Part shown: positions 1 through 11,410 of the stretch, piece after piece | Numbering within the stretch: position 1 is the stretch's first letter | Layout: each line of letters starts with the position of its first letter | Source: Erigeron canadensis | Lineage: Eukaryota > Streptophyta > Magnoliopsida > Asterales > Asteraceae | Assembly (NCBI RefSeq): GCF_010389155.1 | Contig: NC_057767.1 | Span: 23,447,723-23,511,722, forward strand | Direction: 5' to 3' | DNA length: 64,000 nt | The notes under the pieces: generated by a model | The model's database searches: none | Told to the model about the DNA's origin: nothing | The model's input: only the letters and a program-made list of their open reading frames with translations | Translations under genes and position numbers: made by a program

Positions 1-385
1 AATTTTATTACCAAAGCTTTGGTGTCGAAGCAAGAACCAATTACATAAAGGCGGACTAATTGACCATAACGAGTAAGAGAAACCATATTTATTACTATGA
101 CTAGAGACCCACATAAAGAGTAGAGTGAAAAACATCACTAAGTTAAAGCTTGACTAAAGATAAAATAATCAGACCAAATAAAACTTCATTCGTACGGAGG
201 GCAAGACATTGTGATGCTAGGTCCGGTTGGATATTATAAGTTCAAATCGTTGTTACAATTTCGGGTATAAAAATACATATCATTAGCGATCTATAATGAT
301 TCGAATAATCGATCATAACATGTGTAGCCAAAAAAAAATCGTAACCACTCGTGCATTCTTTAATGATTCGATCAATAATGCATCA
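1..385. other. Flanking DNA, nothing recognised
   Basis: No gene or complete element is visible. The last five bases, CATCA at 381-385, are the left target duplication of the LTR element that follows. The motif TAATGATTCGA occurs twice, near 296 and 361. Confidence 0.5.
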
Positions 386-735
386 TGATGACGTACCCAC
401 CCAGACGTTGGCACGCAGGGTACACTCAAAAGATAAACTTCACTTTCGTCAAACAAGGAAATGATATATGTTTATCAAGAATCCTATATTTTGGGAAGGA
501 AGATAACATCAAATCCCTTATTATCGGAAGTGATATGCTCGATACTAAAAACCCTACTTGGAGGGAAAGTCAAGAACCCCCTATAAATAAGGGGAAGCAT
601 GGCTAGATCGATATAATCACATATACACACATTCGGCGTATAAGAGGCATAGCCTTACCAGAAGGGAACCGCCAAATAAAACCCACATTCACCCCCATTC
701 CCTCGTTCTAGGTTACCGGATTGGCTGTACAAACA
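386..735 (+). repeat. 5' LTR of the Tat-like element
   Basis: The 350 bp match the copy at 9488-9841 almost base for base. The LTR starts TGATGACG and ends TGTACAAACA. A TATA-like CTATAAATAAG lies near 581, consistent with a promoter and transcription start in the right third. Confidence 0.93.
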
Positions 736-737
736 AT

Positions 738-755
738 TGGTGTCATCCGCGGGAC
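738..755 (+). other. Primer-binding site
   Basis: TGGTGTCATCCGCGGGAC starts three bases after the 5' LTR. It resembles the TGGCGCC-type sites of plant Ty3/gypsy elements that pair with a tRNA 3' end, but has drifted. The priming tRNA is not certain. Confidence 0.7.
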
Positions 756-813
756 ACTCTCCAAACAGCAAAACCCACAAAATCTTTGTTTTCTCAAATC
801 CTAAACCTAGAAA

Positions 814-2246
814 ATGAACGAAGAAATTAGGCCGCCACCTGGTTTTGGTGAAGAAAGCATAGATCTGAACCAGAATCAGGGGGTACACCAATAACACCTT
901 CCTCAGCAGGGGCAACACACGCCTCTACATCGGCTCAGCCTCAGGTCGATGAAGCATATATACAACAGAACCATGAAATTATCCTGAACACACTACGACG
1001 TCTCCAGGATGCATGGGTATTAAGAGGAAGAACGACCAATTTCGACGAAGCATATGATGAGCCAACAAAACAATGTTGCAGGTTCACAGGTTGCCACCTA
1101 GGAACAATGCAACACAGGGTTAAACACCAGGAGCAAAATAACCAGGGGTCGAACATCCAGGAACAAAGCAACCCAGGGTCAAACTCACAGAATAATGGTG
1201 GCCAAAATGTACAAAACACCCCCCAGGGAACACAAAATCCCGGGTCGGTAAATAACATTCGCCCACCACCTAGCTACAGCACTCCAGGACAACAATCTAG
1301 TATACCTGGGTATGTTCACCACTAGCAACATACTAATATTCCCCAGTATACAACAAATTCAGTATCACAAGGCAACACACAAGGTATGAATAACCCACAG
1401 TATTACAACCATGGAGCATTTACTCAGAATTTCCAGAGGCCAAATGCAGCAAGATACCAGCAAAACCCCCAAGGGCAAACAAACCAAGGTTTTCGAGTCA
1501 ACACCCAGGCAAGAACGTAAACTCATACCCAAGGTCCACACCCACAGAGCAATAATCAAACCTACGGAAACCAAGCAAACCAGACCATGCCACAAGCGCA
1601 AGCGGGTATTCCCCAGGGTCAATTTCAACAAGGATTCCAAATGTCGGGTCAAGTTCCAGGTCCACACTACCAAAACACAGGGTCTTAAGCGGCAAATACA
1701 GGTCAGGGTCATAACCAGCACTATTCAAATAATCAAGGCATTTATAACCAAAGGTATGAGCAATACTATCACGCTGGGGGACCAAACTTAAGCACCTACA
1801 GGACAAATGCTTGGGGACCAAACATGTACCAAACCCCACTAGTGTATCAATCAAACATACCTAGACCATTCAGCCTTAGTAGAATACCACCAAAGTCACC
1901 ATTCGCAGAATGGATAAGGAACCACCCGTTGCCAGCAAATATAAAATACCCAACCCATTTAGGAACTTACAATGGCAAAGACTATCCAGATGACTTCTTG
2001 CAAAGATTTGAAGGAACTGTAGAAATGCAAAACTGGATTGAACCAGTGGCATGTAAGGCATTTAAAATGGGATTAATGAATGATGCAAGAGAATGGTTAG
2101 GTAGCCTAACAGAATGATCAATAAGTAGCTTCGATGAACTCAAAACAAAGTTTCTATCACACTTCTGCCAATAGAAGAAGCATAAGAAGACACACGTGTC
2201 AGCCCACAACATAAAACAGAGAGAAAATGAAACCTCAAGGGATTTC
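814..2246 (+). pseudogene. gag, 5' half (broken)
   Basis: A plausible start ATG at 814 opens 'MNEEIRPPPGFGEES' but reaches a stop after 26 codons. The middle part (about 1100-1800) is a glutamine/asparagine/glycine-rich low-complexity stretch readable in shifting frames. From about 1824 the typical retrotransposon gag core follows, with PFAEWI, HLGTYNGK and 'PDDFLQRFEG'. A TGA interrupts the core at 2115-2117 and a TAG near 2172. The frame then reads on through 'SSFDELKTKFL' and 'NETSRDF' up to the insertion at 2247, and resumes at 5486 as 'IERF'. It would have made the capsid-like protein that packages element RNA. It is not functional now. Confidence 0.88.
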
Positions 2247-5200
2247 TGATGTGTAAAATCTAGTCTGAAATTTATAAACAAGAAATACCCTACAACTGAC
2301 TACTACACACTCTCGGGCAGTGAACCCGTTCGTATGCAATATAGTTTAAAGGTAAGTCCAGGATCGAACACAGGGACTAATAAAGAGCAAGCGAGTTTAA
2401 TATAGCTTTAAAAAGAGGTTTTGGATTTTAAGGACTCCCGTCACCTTGGATTTAGAGAAAAGTTAGTTAATCTTTAAAGTTAGCAATTTTGAAGAACTTG
2501 ATTGAAAAGAGAGTTGTAATATCAATATTAATTAAAGGATCATCTACTTCGAATCCATGACACAACTTATTTTGGTTGCACTTAAGTTAAAACCAATTCA
2601 ATATATTGATTTAATAACGAGGTTAGACAAAGAACTCACTAGTTGGCCACCTAGCTTATTACCCTATCTGAACCCATTAACCAATTGCTCAATCTCTAAG
2701 ATCCGGTGACCACCTTCCCTATCAAGACCTACTAAATTGACGAATTTGTATTGTTATTGTAAACAATCTTATCTATCGATTTTACCAAACCGTTATCACT
2801 TTAAATTCTATTATCTATTGCCGTTTATTATCTCGTTACCACAAGTTAACACCTATTGACTGTACCCAATCAACTAGAACAATGTAATCCTAAACTTAGA
2901 TAACTCTAAATCATTCATACATTATCAACAAATCAATAGATAAGAGCACAAGAACTCAAAACATTAAGATCTCGACAAAACGTTTAACCATTAACTTGAA
3001 TTCATAAAAATATGCAACCATAATTACTTGTATCACTTCATCTAAGTAGATGATAAAACACTTAGCTAGACATAATCATAAACAAAACACAAATAGAAAA
3101 TAAAGAATTCATAAATCTATGAAAAGATGAATATTTATGAATAACTTGAACTCAATATTTGTACTATTAATAAATAGAGTAAAGAAAGTCGAACAACCCT
3201 GTGATGTTTGAAAGTCGAATAACTAGGAAAGTAACCCAATTAGGATCCTTGTTTACGGCTGCTTCCAAACCGATTTCCCACAAGCACCTCTCCTCCCGAA
3301 CTAACCCCCTTAGTTGCCGACCTCTTCTCAATCTTTACATACCTCCTCTAGCCAAATCCCTCCTACGAACTCCTTTAATTTGATTGATAGATCGATTCTT
3401 ACATCCCAATTAATGATAGATAGATTGATATTTATATATGGCGTTTGATGTGAAACTGACTGTAAGTCCCAACTCAAGAGATGGTACTTGAAGACACTTC
3501 TATGTCAACGGTGAGAGTTCTTTGCAATATAAACACTGAACTGGAGACGACCAGTTACAGTGATTGTATACCAAGTCCTTGGATAGATTACTTAGCAGGT
3601 GACAAAAGGAAAGACAATGTAATAAGTAAATATAACAAAGTAAAATGGTGAGATCAAGTTTTAATTTTCAAATGTATTTTATTTATTGATTCTAAATAAA
3701 ATACAAGGTTGTTGCGGACCCAAGATAATACATAAATGTAAATATCCTAAAAACCTATGAAATACAAATGATCTATACTCGGAAATTCTCTTTATCAATC
3801 GAAACACTTAAAGTTGTGAAGTGTTCCCTTTTACGATTGAGAGAATATTGCACAAGTACACCAAGAATATTGCCAAAGTCTGAATATGCAAAGTTTTATT
3901 CTTGTTGTGCAAAGACCTCTATTTATAGACAAAGTTGGCATTGGGAATCCAACTTTGTCGTATAGATATGGTTGACAACATTTAAGGAAACTAAGTGAGT
4001 TCCTTTGAAATGCTTGATATGGTAAGTCAAGACATTACTTTATCTAACCTGCTTTATGCACTTTTGTACTTTAATCATAGACAAATGATATTGTCTGTAT
4101 AAAGCTGCACAAAGCAAAAAGGTCTTCCTCGTAAACAGTGTAAAGCATTGTAAAGGCTTTAAACTGATATTCTCCAGTTTCAATCTGTGTAGAATGCCAA
4201 CTGGGCTTTGCTGCCATTGTCATTCTCTATCTTCCATTTGTTGTCTTCGACGTCAATTGGAATGTCTTCAGTTCTGATCATATCTCAACTGGAGGAAGTC
4301 TTCAGTTGCATTAACTGTACGTTGCAACTGGACTTCAATATATTTCTGGATAAATCTTCTGGTCTCCAGATGCAACTGGAGACTGGCCAGTTTGGACGAA
4401 ACTGGTTCTAACACTGACTTCACCAAAACATGGGCTGAGCCCATATATGACTTTAATAATTAAAGCCCAAATTTCAAAAGCCCATTTTTGCTCTTGATGT
4501 AATACGACCAAAAGAACATAAAGTGTGGACATTTGAGATTTGTCCCTCCAGCCGAGCTTGACAAATTGGTTATCCGAAGTCTTTTACTTGATATTTATGC
4601 TGCGAGGATACATCATATTCTTCTTACAAGCTTTAGTTCATTTTCTTCCAACTAAAACTGTCTATTTAGCATATTCGTGTCATATCCCATATTATAGACC
4701 TATAATAAAATAAATCACATATTAAGTATAAAAGTCTATGTAAGGTACCCTATTGTTGCGTGGAACGTAATAAGATGTGATTCGTTATGTCAAGAGTGCG
4801 GAATCCTCTTGAGATAACCAGATTGCTATTGCCTTCCGTCGATTAATGAGCAATTAACCAACCCAAGGAAATGCACAAGGCTTGTGGTTCGTGTAGGAAG
4901 GAACAATTAACCTTAATTCGTAAACTTTCCAAACGATTCCCACGATTAACTTAATTCCGTAGATTAGGTCTTGTATTTATACTAGAAGATTATTGGGTTG
5001 TGTGGGCTTCAACCTTAATTACGTATTAGGCCCGAAATAAGCATCAATCGATCTCCCTCGTGCTGACGTCAGCACGAGGTCAGTCCTACATGCTGATGAC
5101 GTCAGCACGAGATTCGACCCCTTGGTTCTTTGTTTGGCTTCGTTTAGCTCGTACATAACATTCAATCACCGTTTAAGTGTTCTACGACACTTATAAACCT

Positions 5201-5480
5201 TGATTCTATGTTCTTGTACCTGCAAAACAATATATAACACACAAACACAATACAAAACACAAACATATATAATATTGAAGTTCAGACGTAATCATTAAAT
5301 ATCAACACAAGTTCTTATTTAAATGATTACCAACATAGTTTCTAAAACATAAACGATAATCAAATATATGTTGCGATTGTCACAACGAATCTGCATCTAC
5401 AGTCTATAAAAGTGACACTAATACAAACATAAAATAAATGATATCGCATAAAATAAATATATATAAAATAGGCGATATTA
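2247..5480 (-). mobile_element. LTR-like insertion nested in gag
   Basis: The target duplication ATTTC at 2242-2246 and 5481-5485 is perfect. Removing the insert restores the gag frame across the join (RDF then IERF). The insert begins TGATGTG and carries the CTCGGGCAGTGAACCCG block near 2312, the reverse counterpart of a block near 53700 in the element at 52116-53785. Its right end (CGATATTA) is a degenerate form of the TG...CA terminus. It contains no recognisable protein coding, so it is probably a large solo LTR or non-coding derivative. About 0.66 kb of it is a second, nested LTR (4739-5401). The part from about 3450 to 4690 may be another element, because TGATGTG recurs near 3448. Confidence 0.72.
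4739..5401 (+). mobile_element. Solo LTR, copia-like, nested second level
   Basis: It starts TGTAAGG and ends CATCTACA, with a perfect GTCTA duplication at 4734-4738 and 5402-5406. The inner motif GTGCGGAATCCTC recurs in reverse in the LTR near 36400. The first about 150 bp recur at 33642-33790. GTGCTGACGTCAGCAC and a near copy (about 5070 and 5093) form short palindromes. No internal region remains, so LTR-LTR recombination probably removed it. The direction is arbitrary. Confidence 0.82.
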
Positions 5481-5485
5481 ATTTC

Positions 5486-6741
5486 ATAGAAAGATTTACC
5501 ATAGAATCACAAGAAATCACAGGATTACCAGAATCACAAAGGGTTTCAGGGCTCATACACGGTTGTCGGAATAGAGAGTTGGTTGAATGCTTGAACACAG
5601 ACCTAGCCGAAACATTCTATGAAGCAAAGAAAAAAGCCCACAATTTTATGGACACAAAAGAAATCGGAGCAAACAATGTGGAAGACTCGAGGTACAAAAG
5701 GGAAAATGGCAACCAAGCAAAGACCAATAAGCAAGATACAACCCATACAATAGAGAGGAAAAAAGGAAAGATTACAATATACTAGTCCCACTCCCATAGA
5801 TGACCAAGAGCCCAAGGGATATATTGCTAACAGAGGCAGTTGGGAAAACATTTCCCATTCCGGCCAAATTAAGTGAAAGAGCAATAAGGGAAAATGATAA
5901 GTATTGTGACTTCCACAACGATGCAGGGCATGATACAAATTCATGTCTACAGCTTAGAAAAGCAATTGATGAAGCCATCAAAACTGGTAAATTGGCACAT
6001 CTGGTAAAAGGAATCCGGCAACAGCCGAAACAAAAAGCAGAAGAGCCTAGGGAACAGAAAAGTGGCAATACCCAGGCAACAATCTATACAATAAGGAAAG
6101 AAAGACAAGCTGAAAAAAGAAAGGGAATCAACACACTCATCCAGAGTGTAGGAGAAATTTCATTTCCTCCAATACTTGGAACACATGTCTCCGAGAATCC
6201 GATAATAATCAAAGCAATATTGCAAGTAAAATGGGTGGATAAGATTCATATTGACGATGGAAGTGACTGCAATATATTCTACGAGCATGCATTCCCAGGA
6301 GACAATCCACTCGTACGTATCCTATCATCACCTCCGGGCACATGGCTAATAAGCTTCTCTGGGAACAAAACCCAACCTACAGGTAAGATAACACTTGCAG
6401 TCACAATTGTAGTCGGGCCACGCAGGAGGATGGAGGAGTTGACCTTCATGATAATCAAAGGATCCTCACCTTACAATGCTATTCTGGGACAGCCAGCAAT
6501 ACAAAAATTTGGAATGATACCCTCCATAATACATAATATGGTCAAATTCCAGACAGAGGATGGAATAGCAAGCATCCGGGGAAGCTATGAGCCACCAAGC
6601 ATCCATGGATGAACATGCATGGTCATGCCAATTAAGAAGAGGAAGCTAGGAAGAGAAGAAGGGGGACCTGCAGACACCTTTAACACTGGAAATACAAAAG
6701 CAAAAAACCTGGAACTCAAAGACGGCATCCCCAAAACAGAA
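5486..6741 (+). pseudogene. gag C-terminal half plus retropepsin-like domain
   Basis: The gag core continues after the insertion ('IERFTIESQEITGLPESQ'), then shifts frame near 5765 and passes a TAG just before 5800. From 5800 there are 270 open codons. Residues about 34-50 hold a zinc-knuckle-like C-x2-H-x4-H-x4-C (YCDFHNDAGHDTNSC). Around residues 150-165 is 'IHIDDGSDCNIFYEHAF', the equivalent of the D-x-G-S active-site loop of Ty3/gypsy aspartic proteases. ILGQPA lies further on, like the second conserved protease motif. After a TGA at 6610-6612 about 40 more codons read on to a final stop at 6739-6741. The domain order gag-protease is normal, but reverse transcriptase never follows. Confidence 0.85.
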
Positions 6742-7203
6742 TAAGTTTACTTATCTTATGTATTTGAAACTTTTTCTTGTTTAAATAAAGTTATTATTCA
6801 ATAAAATTATGATTCATGGTGAAGAAGGATCGTAACCTCACGCACATAATTTCCAAATACATGCCTAATGCCTAAAAAAGGCAAGTGCATCACAAATCAT
6901 ACTCCTATAATTTCTATAAAACAAAGTACATGCCTAATGCCTAAAAAAGGCAAGTGCATCACAAATCATACACCTATGGTTTCTATAAAGTATACACCTA
7001 AAAATGGATTGCAAATCATACTCCTGTGATTTCTAGACAAACATATCAAAATATAAAGCCATACCAAAAGAAAGTAATATAAACATAAGTTTTTAAAACA
7101 TCCATACGGCCCACAGACCCAAAAAATAACCCAACCGTACTGGGGTAGGATAATATTGTCTTACAAACCAAGGCTTGATAGCCAAAATACTAAATATTTT
7201 TCA
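6742..7203. repeat. Spacer with a 69-bp tandem repeat
   Basis: The unit ACATGCCTAATGCC...CACAAATCATAC starts at 6859 and again at 6928 (69 bp apart). A shortened third copy ends near 7045. The inside of each unit holds a small hairpin (TGCCT...AGGCA). Tandem arrays at this position are known from Retand-type elements. Confidence 0.8.
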
Positions 7204-9131
7204 GAATGACAGGGAAAGCAATTGATCAACAGACATATCAGGATGTGCAGCAAACTTCGCAATCACTGGATATTGAGCCTCTTCCCACTCCTTTGTAGCA
7301 ACTTCCACTCTCAAAGAAGCATGGGCATCATAATCAAGGCAGGAAGAAAGATCAACTTGACCTTCTTGGCTAAACTCCTCCAGCACCCTAGACCTTTTCT
7401 CTAAGCGATTTGCAGAAATACCATCACCAACAGATTTCAGAACATCAGGGCTTGCCAACAAAGACTTGCACACAAAAGGAATATACTCAGAAATCAACCT
7501 TCATCGATTGCAACTGCTTGGAGAAATCCTCAATCATCAGTTTATCAGCTTGAGATTGTGACAGCACCTTGGCACTTTCAATGGACCTTGCTTGCAGTTC
7601 TGTTTTCAACGTGGAAATCTCCTCATTCCTGGCAAAATGGGTTGACTCCTAAAACTTCAATAAAGCCTCTGTCTCTTTCAACTTCTCCCTCAAGGACATA
7701 GGTTCACCTTGATAAGCATAATCAGACAATTTTTTCTCCAAATCAGACACAATATCATTCAATAAGGACTCCCTGTGGGTACTCTCCCTAACTGCCTCCA
7801 CAAGAGCTTCATATCGAAAATGCATCTCAGTAAGCATGGTGCTATGGGCGTCACAATCTTCGTTATACAAGGACAAGAACTAAGAAGGCTCCATTGCCCT
7901 TATTTCATCAACAGTGTGTTTGGGAACTTGAGACCTGAATAACAAACTTGTTTCATAAAACTCTGCAAACAAAAAGCAATAAAGAGATGTAGAAGAAAAG
8001 AAATTATAATAAAAAACATATATAAGAACTTACCCTTCCTAGGAGAATCATTGGCAGACACAGACTTACGAGCTTTCCAGTTAGTGGCTCAGGGCTTCTT
8101 GTTACCTTCTTCAACATCATCACTGGCAGCATTAGCAGCACTAGCAGCAGCAGTTTTAGCTCTCTTCAGACGAGCCCCAATGGAACCACAAGGAGGAAGC
8201 ACATTAGACCTCTTCTTTCCAGCATCAGGCAAAGCATCAACATCGATAGCATCAACTTGATGAGGGGGACGACTGATACCTCATCAGTCTCACCAGTACG
8301 CTCACCAATACTGCCACCACCAGCAGCAGAAGCATTTGGATTGGGCATCTGAGAAACTTCCTTGGTACCTTTCTTCACGTACTTTAAATATGACATATCT
8401 GCATATAAAACACAAAATGATGAAAAAAGCATGCAGAGAAAAACTAAAGTTCACACAAAAGAAGCATACCATCAAACTCTTCCTCTCCCACAGCAAGAGC
8501 AGGAATAAGGCCAGCCTTAAATAAAATCCCATCTGGATATTGATAAACACAAAACCCTCCTCCTCCAAAATATCATATATCTCACCACAATCATCATCAG
8601 GTATTGGATCAACAGTACTTTTAGCCTAATCCTCTCATAAAGACATTCACAATGTTGGGGAAAAAGGCTATGATGCATAAATACAAACTCATCCTTCTAA
8701 TCATGAAAATCGATCCCACCCTTAGCAACACATTCAATTTTAGGCCTATTGGCGATGGTAATCCAATCACCGGCGGCGGAAACATTCAACAATTTTCTAA
8801 ATAAAGTAACATTCGGCTCAACCCCATACGCACGACAAACAATCTCAAAAGCAACTATCCTAGCAAAACCTAATGGATGCATCATAGAGATATGACATTT
8901 ATAATATTTCAAAACTTTAATAAAGAAGCTGGGAAAGGGATACCTCAGATTTCCCATACTGAAGGTTTTAATGTAAATTCTCACAAACCCATTAGGAGGT
9001 TTAAGAGCACTCTGAGAATCAGTGGGGAGACGAAAAGACGAATGACGGCTAGGAAAAAATTGATCAACAAAATCCCTAGGAGTCTCAGCATCAATAATAG
9101 ATCTAGTATTACCAATGCCACGTTTCGCCAT
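7204..9131 (-). pseudogene. Antisense ORF, 'putative gypsy-type transposase' family
   Basis: It is read on the strand opposite to gag. The ATG at 9129-9131 opens 'MAKRGIGNTRSIIDAETP'. About 145 codons include the family's core (YPFPSFFIKVL, 'HPLGFARIVAFEIVCRA', FRKLLNV) before a stop near 8697. Later segments on the same strand (8170-8430, 7650-7876, 7204-7497) encode serine/alanine-rich and long heptad-type coiled-coil stretches separated by stops or possible introns. Proteins of this type are encoded antisense in Tat-clade elements and their role is unknown. Coverage is continuous enough to say the whole gene was once here, but several in-frame stops make this copy inactive. Confidence 0.8.
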
Positions 9132-9476
9132 CACATCTAGGGTTTATATAAAACAAAGGAAAGAGAAGCAGAGATCGTACCTTTAAGAAGAAGAGGAAGA
9201 CTCTCTGTTTAAAGCAGTGAAAATTTTGATGGAATACCAATTATGATCAACAACAACCAAAGAAAAGATATTTATACGGAGTTTTAGAAGAAGAGCCGTC
9301 GATCGATTCCAAAGCTTCGAGATACGCGCCAACTAACTCAAGGAAATTAATACTTCAAACCTACCAAAGCAATTTTCAAAACAGCCCTTGCACTTTGCGC
9401 CGGATAACTAAAAAGGCACGAAGAAGTAAGCAGGCTAGGAGTCTAATACGATGATCTTCGCAGAGTCACCCCATTA

Positions 9477-9487
9477 GACTGGGGGTT
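9477..9487 (+). other. Polypurine tract
   Basis: The short purine-rich run GACTGGGGGTT ends directly at the 3' LTR, the expected position for plus-strand priming. Confidence 0.65.
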
Positions 9488-9841
9488 TGATGACGTACCC
9501 ACCCAGACGTTGGCACGCAGGGTACGCTCAAAAGATAAACTTCACTTTCGGCAAACAAGGAAATGATATATGTTTATCAAGAATCCTATATTTTGGGAAG
9601 GAAGATAACATCAAATCCCTTATTATCGGAAGTGATATGCTCGATACTAAAAACCCTACTTGGAGGGAAAGTCACGAACCCCCTAAAAATAGGGGGAAGG
9701 ATGGCTAGATCGATATAATCACATATACACACATTCGGCGTACAAGAGGTATAGCCTTACCGGAAGGGAACCTCCAAATAACAACCACATTAATTCACCC
9801 TTATTCCCACATTCTAGGTTACCGGATTGGCTGTACCAACA
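9488..9841 (+). repeat. 3' LTR of the Tat-like element
   Basis: The 354 bp are nearly identical to 386-735, differing by scattered substitutions and small indels. It ends TGTACCAACA followed by the CATCA target duplication. Confidence 0.93.
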
Positions 9842-9846
9842 CATCA

Positions 9847-10150
9847 AAGAAAGTTGTACATAAATTATAATTAAAAAAACCGAAAATTGGCTACTATATA
9901 TAGTGTGGATAATCAGGCATTTATTCTATCAACTAGATCTATAGATTTAAATGACTTTTTACATCAATCTTAAATAAATTATGTTCAACACAAGCCTCGT
10001 CATTTGCATCCTGGTTCCTTTTTCCATCTTTTATTTCTGCATTTGTGATCTTTTTCTTAAATATCTTACTCTCTTGTGATTTGGTTTAGTATATACACGA
10101 TTTCCTAACGTTTTTCCCTTTATCGAATGGTACATAAAGTAACCTCAATT
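9847..10150. other. Intergenic, nothing recognised
   Basis: AT-rich DNA between the LTR element and the Harbinger ORF1 remnant. No ORF or terminal repeat was seen. Confidence 0.5.
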
Positions 10151-10397
10151 CAAAGTATCTTTGGTGTGAGGAGTGCCGGCCGTACCACCAAAACCACTCG
10201 CCGGTAGAACATACGAGAACTTATCATGTTCCTTCACAACTTTCCAAACTTTATTATGTTTGAATCTCTTGTTCTTGTGTCGTCTCGCCCGGCCACTCTT
10301 CCAAGTTTTGTGTCAAGATATACGCCTCATCGGCACCGCTAGCCCATCGATGTTTCTATAAAACGTAAATACAAAATACATATTTATATAAAACAAA

Positions 10398-10433
<36 letters not shown>

Positions 10434-10741
10434 GGAAAAGGGAATATAAGGTTGTCCGACACCTAAACTTAGGTGTGGAACCCCTCACATACTAATATTT
10501 TATTATATATTGTTTAATGAATAAATGCCTGAGCCCATGATTTTTATAGTTTAAAAAATTAATATGTGAGTGTCCGACACCTAAGCTTAGGTGTGTAACC
10601 CCCCACATACTAATATTTTATTATTTATTGTTTAATAAATAAATGTCTGGGCCCCCATGATTTTTATGGTTTAAAAAAATTAATATGTGAGTGTCCATCA
10701 CCTAAGCTTAGGTACCTAACAATCTTATATTCTCATCCCCC
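10434..10741. mobile_element. Palindrome-core MITE, copy 1 (one-and-a-half units)
   Basis: Starting after (TA)n, the MITE shows CACCTAAACTTAGGTG near 10462, CACCTAAGCTTAGGTG near 10580 and CACCTAAGCTTAGGTA near 10700, joined by two similar spacers of about 120 bp. It ends before another TA run near 10742. Relatives in this window lie at 31131, 41385, 42223, 61867 and 62069. The extra unit looks like an internal tandem duplication. Confidence 0.75.
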
Positions 10742-10789
10742 TATATATAAATGTAAAACAACATATATATATAAAACAACATATATAAT

Positions 10790-11020
10790 CACGTTTTTTT
10801 TGTGCATCCATCTTGGATGCATATTCATCAATATGATGCATCCAACAAAAAACAAGATTTTTTCGATTTTGATGGATCAATGTGTTATTAAACACTTAAA
10901 TAATGATAATTAGTTATGCATTATGTCAGTTTTATGGACTTTTAATGCATCAAAATATAGTTTTTAAGTGTTATCATTTGTTCTCATTTTAATTTCGTTC
11001 TCATTTGATTGTCATCATAT
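10790..11020. mobile_element. (TA)n-flanked MITE family with GATGGATCAATGTG, copy 1
   Basis: This stretch matches 41185-41370 over most of its length. Its end (TTTTTAAGTGTTNTCA...GTTCTCATTTGAT) recurs in reverse at 61217-61290. TA runs flank all three copies. No coding potential. Confidence 0.6.
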
Positions 11021-11410
11021 ATATATATATAAACGTTAAACAATATATATATATATGACCGTAAAAAAACATATATTTATATATATATAAGAAGGAAAAT
11101 TAACCATCGTATTGTAAATGCCGATAAACTCGTTCAATAACGGCTACATTTTCTTTCACTTTTTGTTGACTTGATGGTACGTTCGTTGATAGTTATTTTG
11201 TTGCTTATTGTAGTGTTCATGAATCCTATTCCAAAAGGATTCGTATATTTGTTGATCGGCGGTGGCGGGATCCATAGAGATATAAAAATAAGATCGGACC
11301 AACAATTCTTCATCATCGTCACTCCAAGCGATCTGGGGTGCTCTTGTGGTTGAGGTGGTTTTTTTTTCGCCTTCCCACGACCGGGTATAGGTGGCACCTC
11401 CACTTGACAT

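Larger units (their letters stand above)
386..9841 (+). mobile_element. Ty3/gypsy LTR retrotransposon, Tat/Retand-like, lacking RT and integrase
   Basis: Two near-identical LTRs (386-735 and 9488-9841) begin TGATGACG and end in CA. They are flanked by a perfect CATCA duplication (381-385 and 9842-9846). Inside, in order: a primer-binding site, a gag with a CX2HX4HX4C knuckle, a retropepsin-like domain, a short tandem repeat, and an ORF on the opposite strand related to the 'putative gypsy-type transposase' family. That order is known from the Tat clade (Retand, Grande). No reverse transcriptase, RNase H or integrase motif is present between protease and 3' LTR, so this copy could move only with enzymes supplied in trans. 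Stops and frameshifts in gag and in the antisense ORF, plus a 3.2-kb nested insertion, show decay. Confidence 0.93.
10150..11410 (-). pseudogene. PIF/Harbinger ORF1-like Myb/SANT protein, split by MITEs
   Basis: The start ATG at 11408-11410 opens 'MSSGGATYTRSWEGEKK'. The Myb/SANT-like segment then reads 'WSDDDEELLVRSYFYISMD', FWNRIHEHY and 'RTYHQVNKK', and a TAG follows just before 'PLLNEFIGIYNTMV'. The C-terminal part lies at about 10150-10345 on the same strand, with 'SGADEAYILTQNLEEW', a frameshift, then 'FKHNKVWKVVKEHDKF'. Proteins of this shape are the DNA-binding ORF1 partners of PIF/Harbinger transposases and many plant relatives are named after them. About 0.7 kb of (TA)n-flanked MITE sequence separates the two parts. 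The transposase itself is absent. Confidence 0.7.

Noticed and set aside
941..1854. Open frames on the minus strand opposite the Q/N-rich gag region
   Set aside because: They mirror a low-complexity coding region on the plus strand and show cysteine/tryptophan-rich nonsense protein.
9487..9708. A 73-codon frame in the 3' LTR, also present in the 5' LTR
   Set aside because: It is duplicated only because LTRs are identical. It overlaps the LTR promoter and has no known protein.
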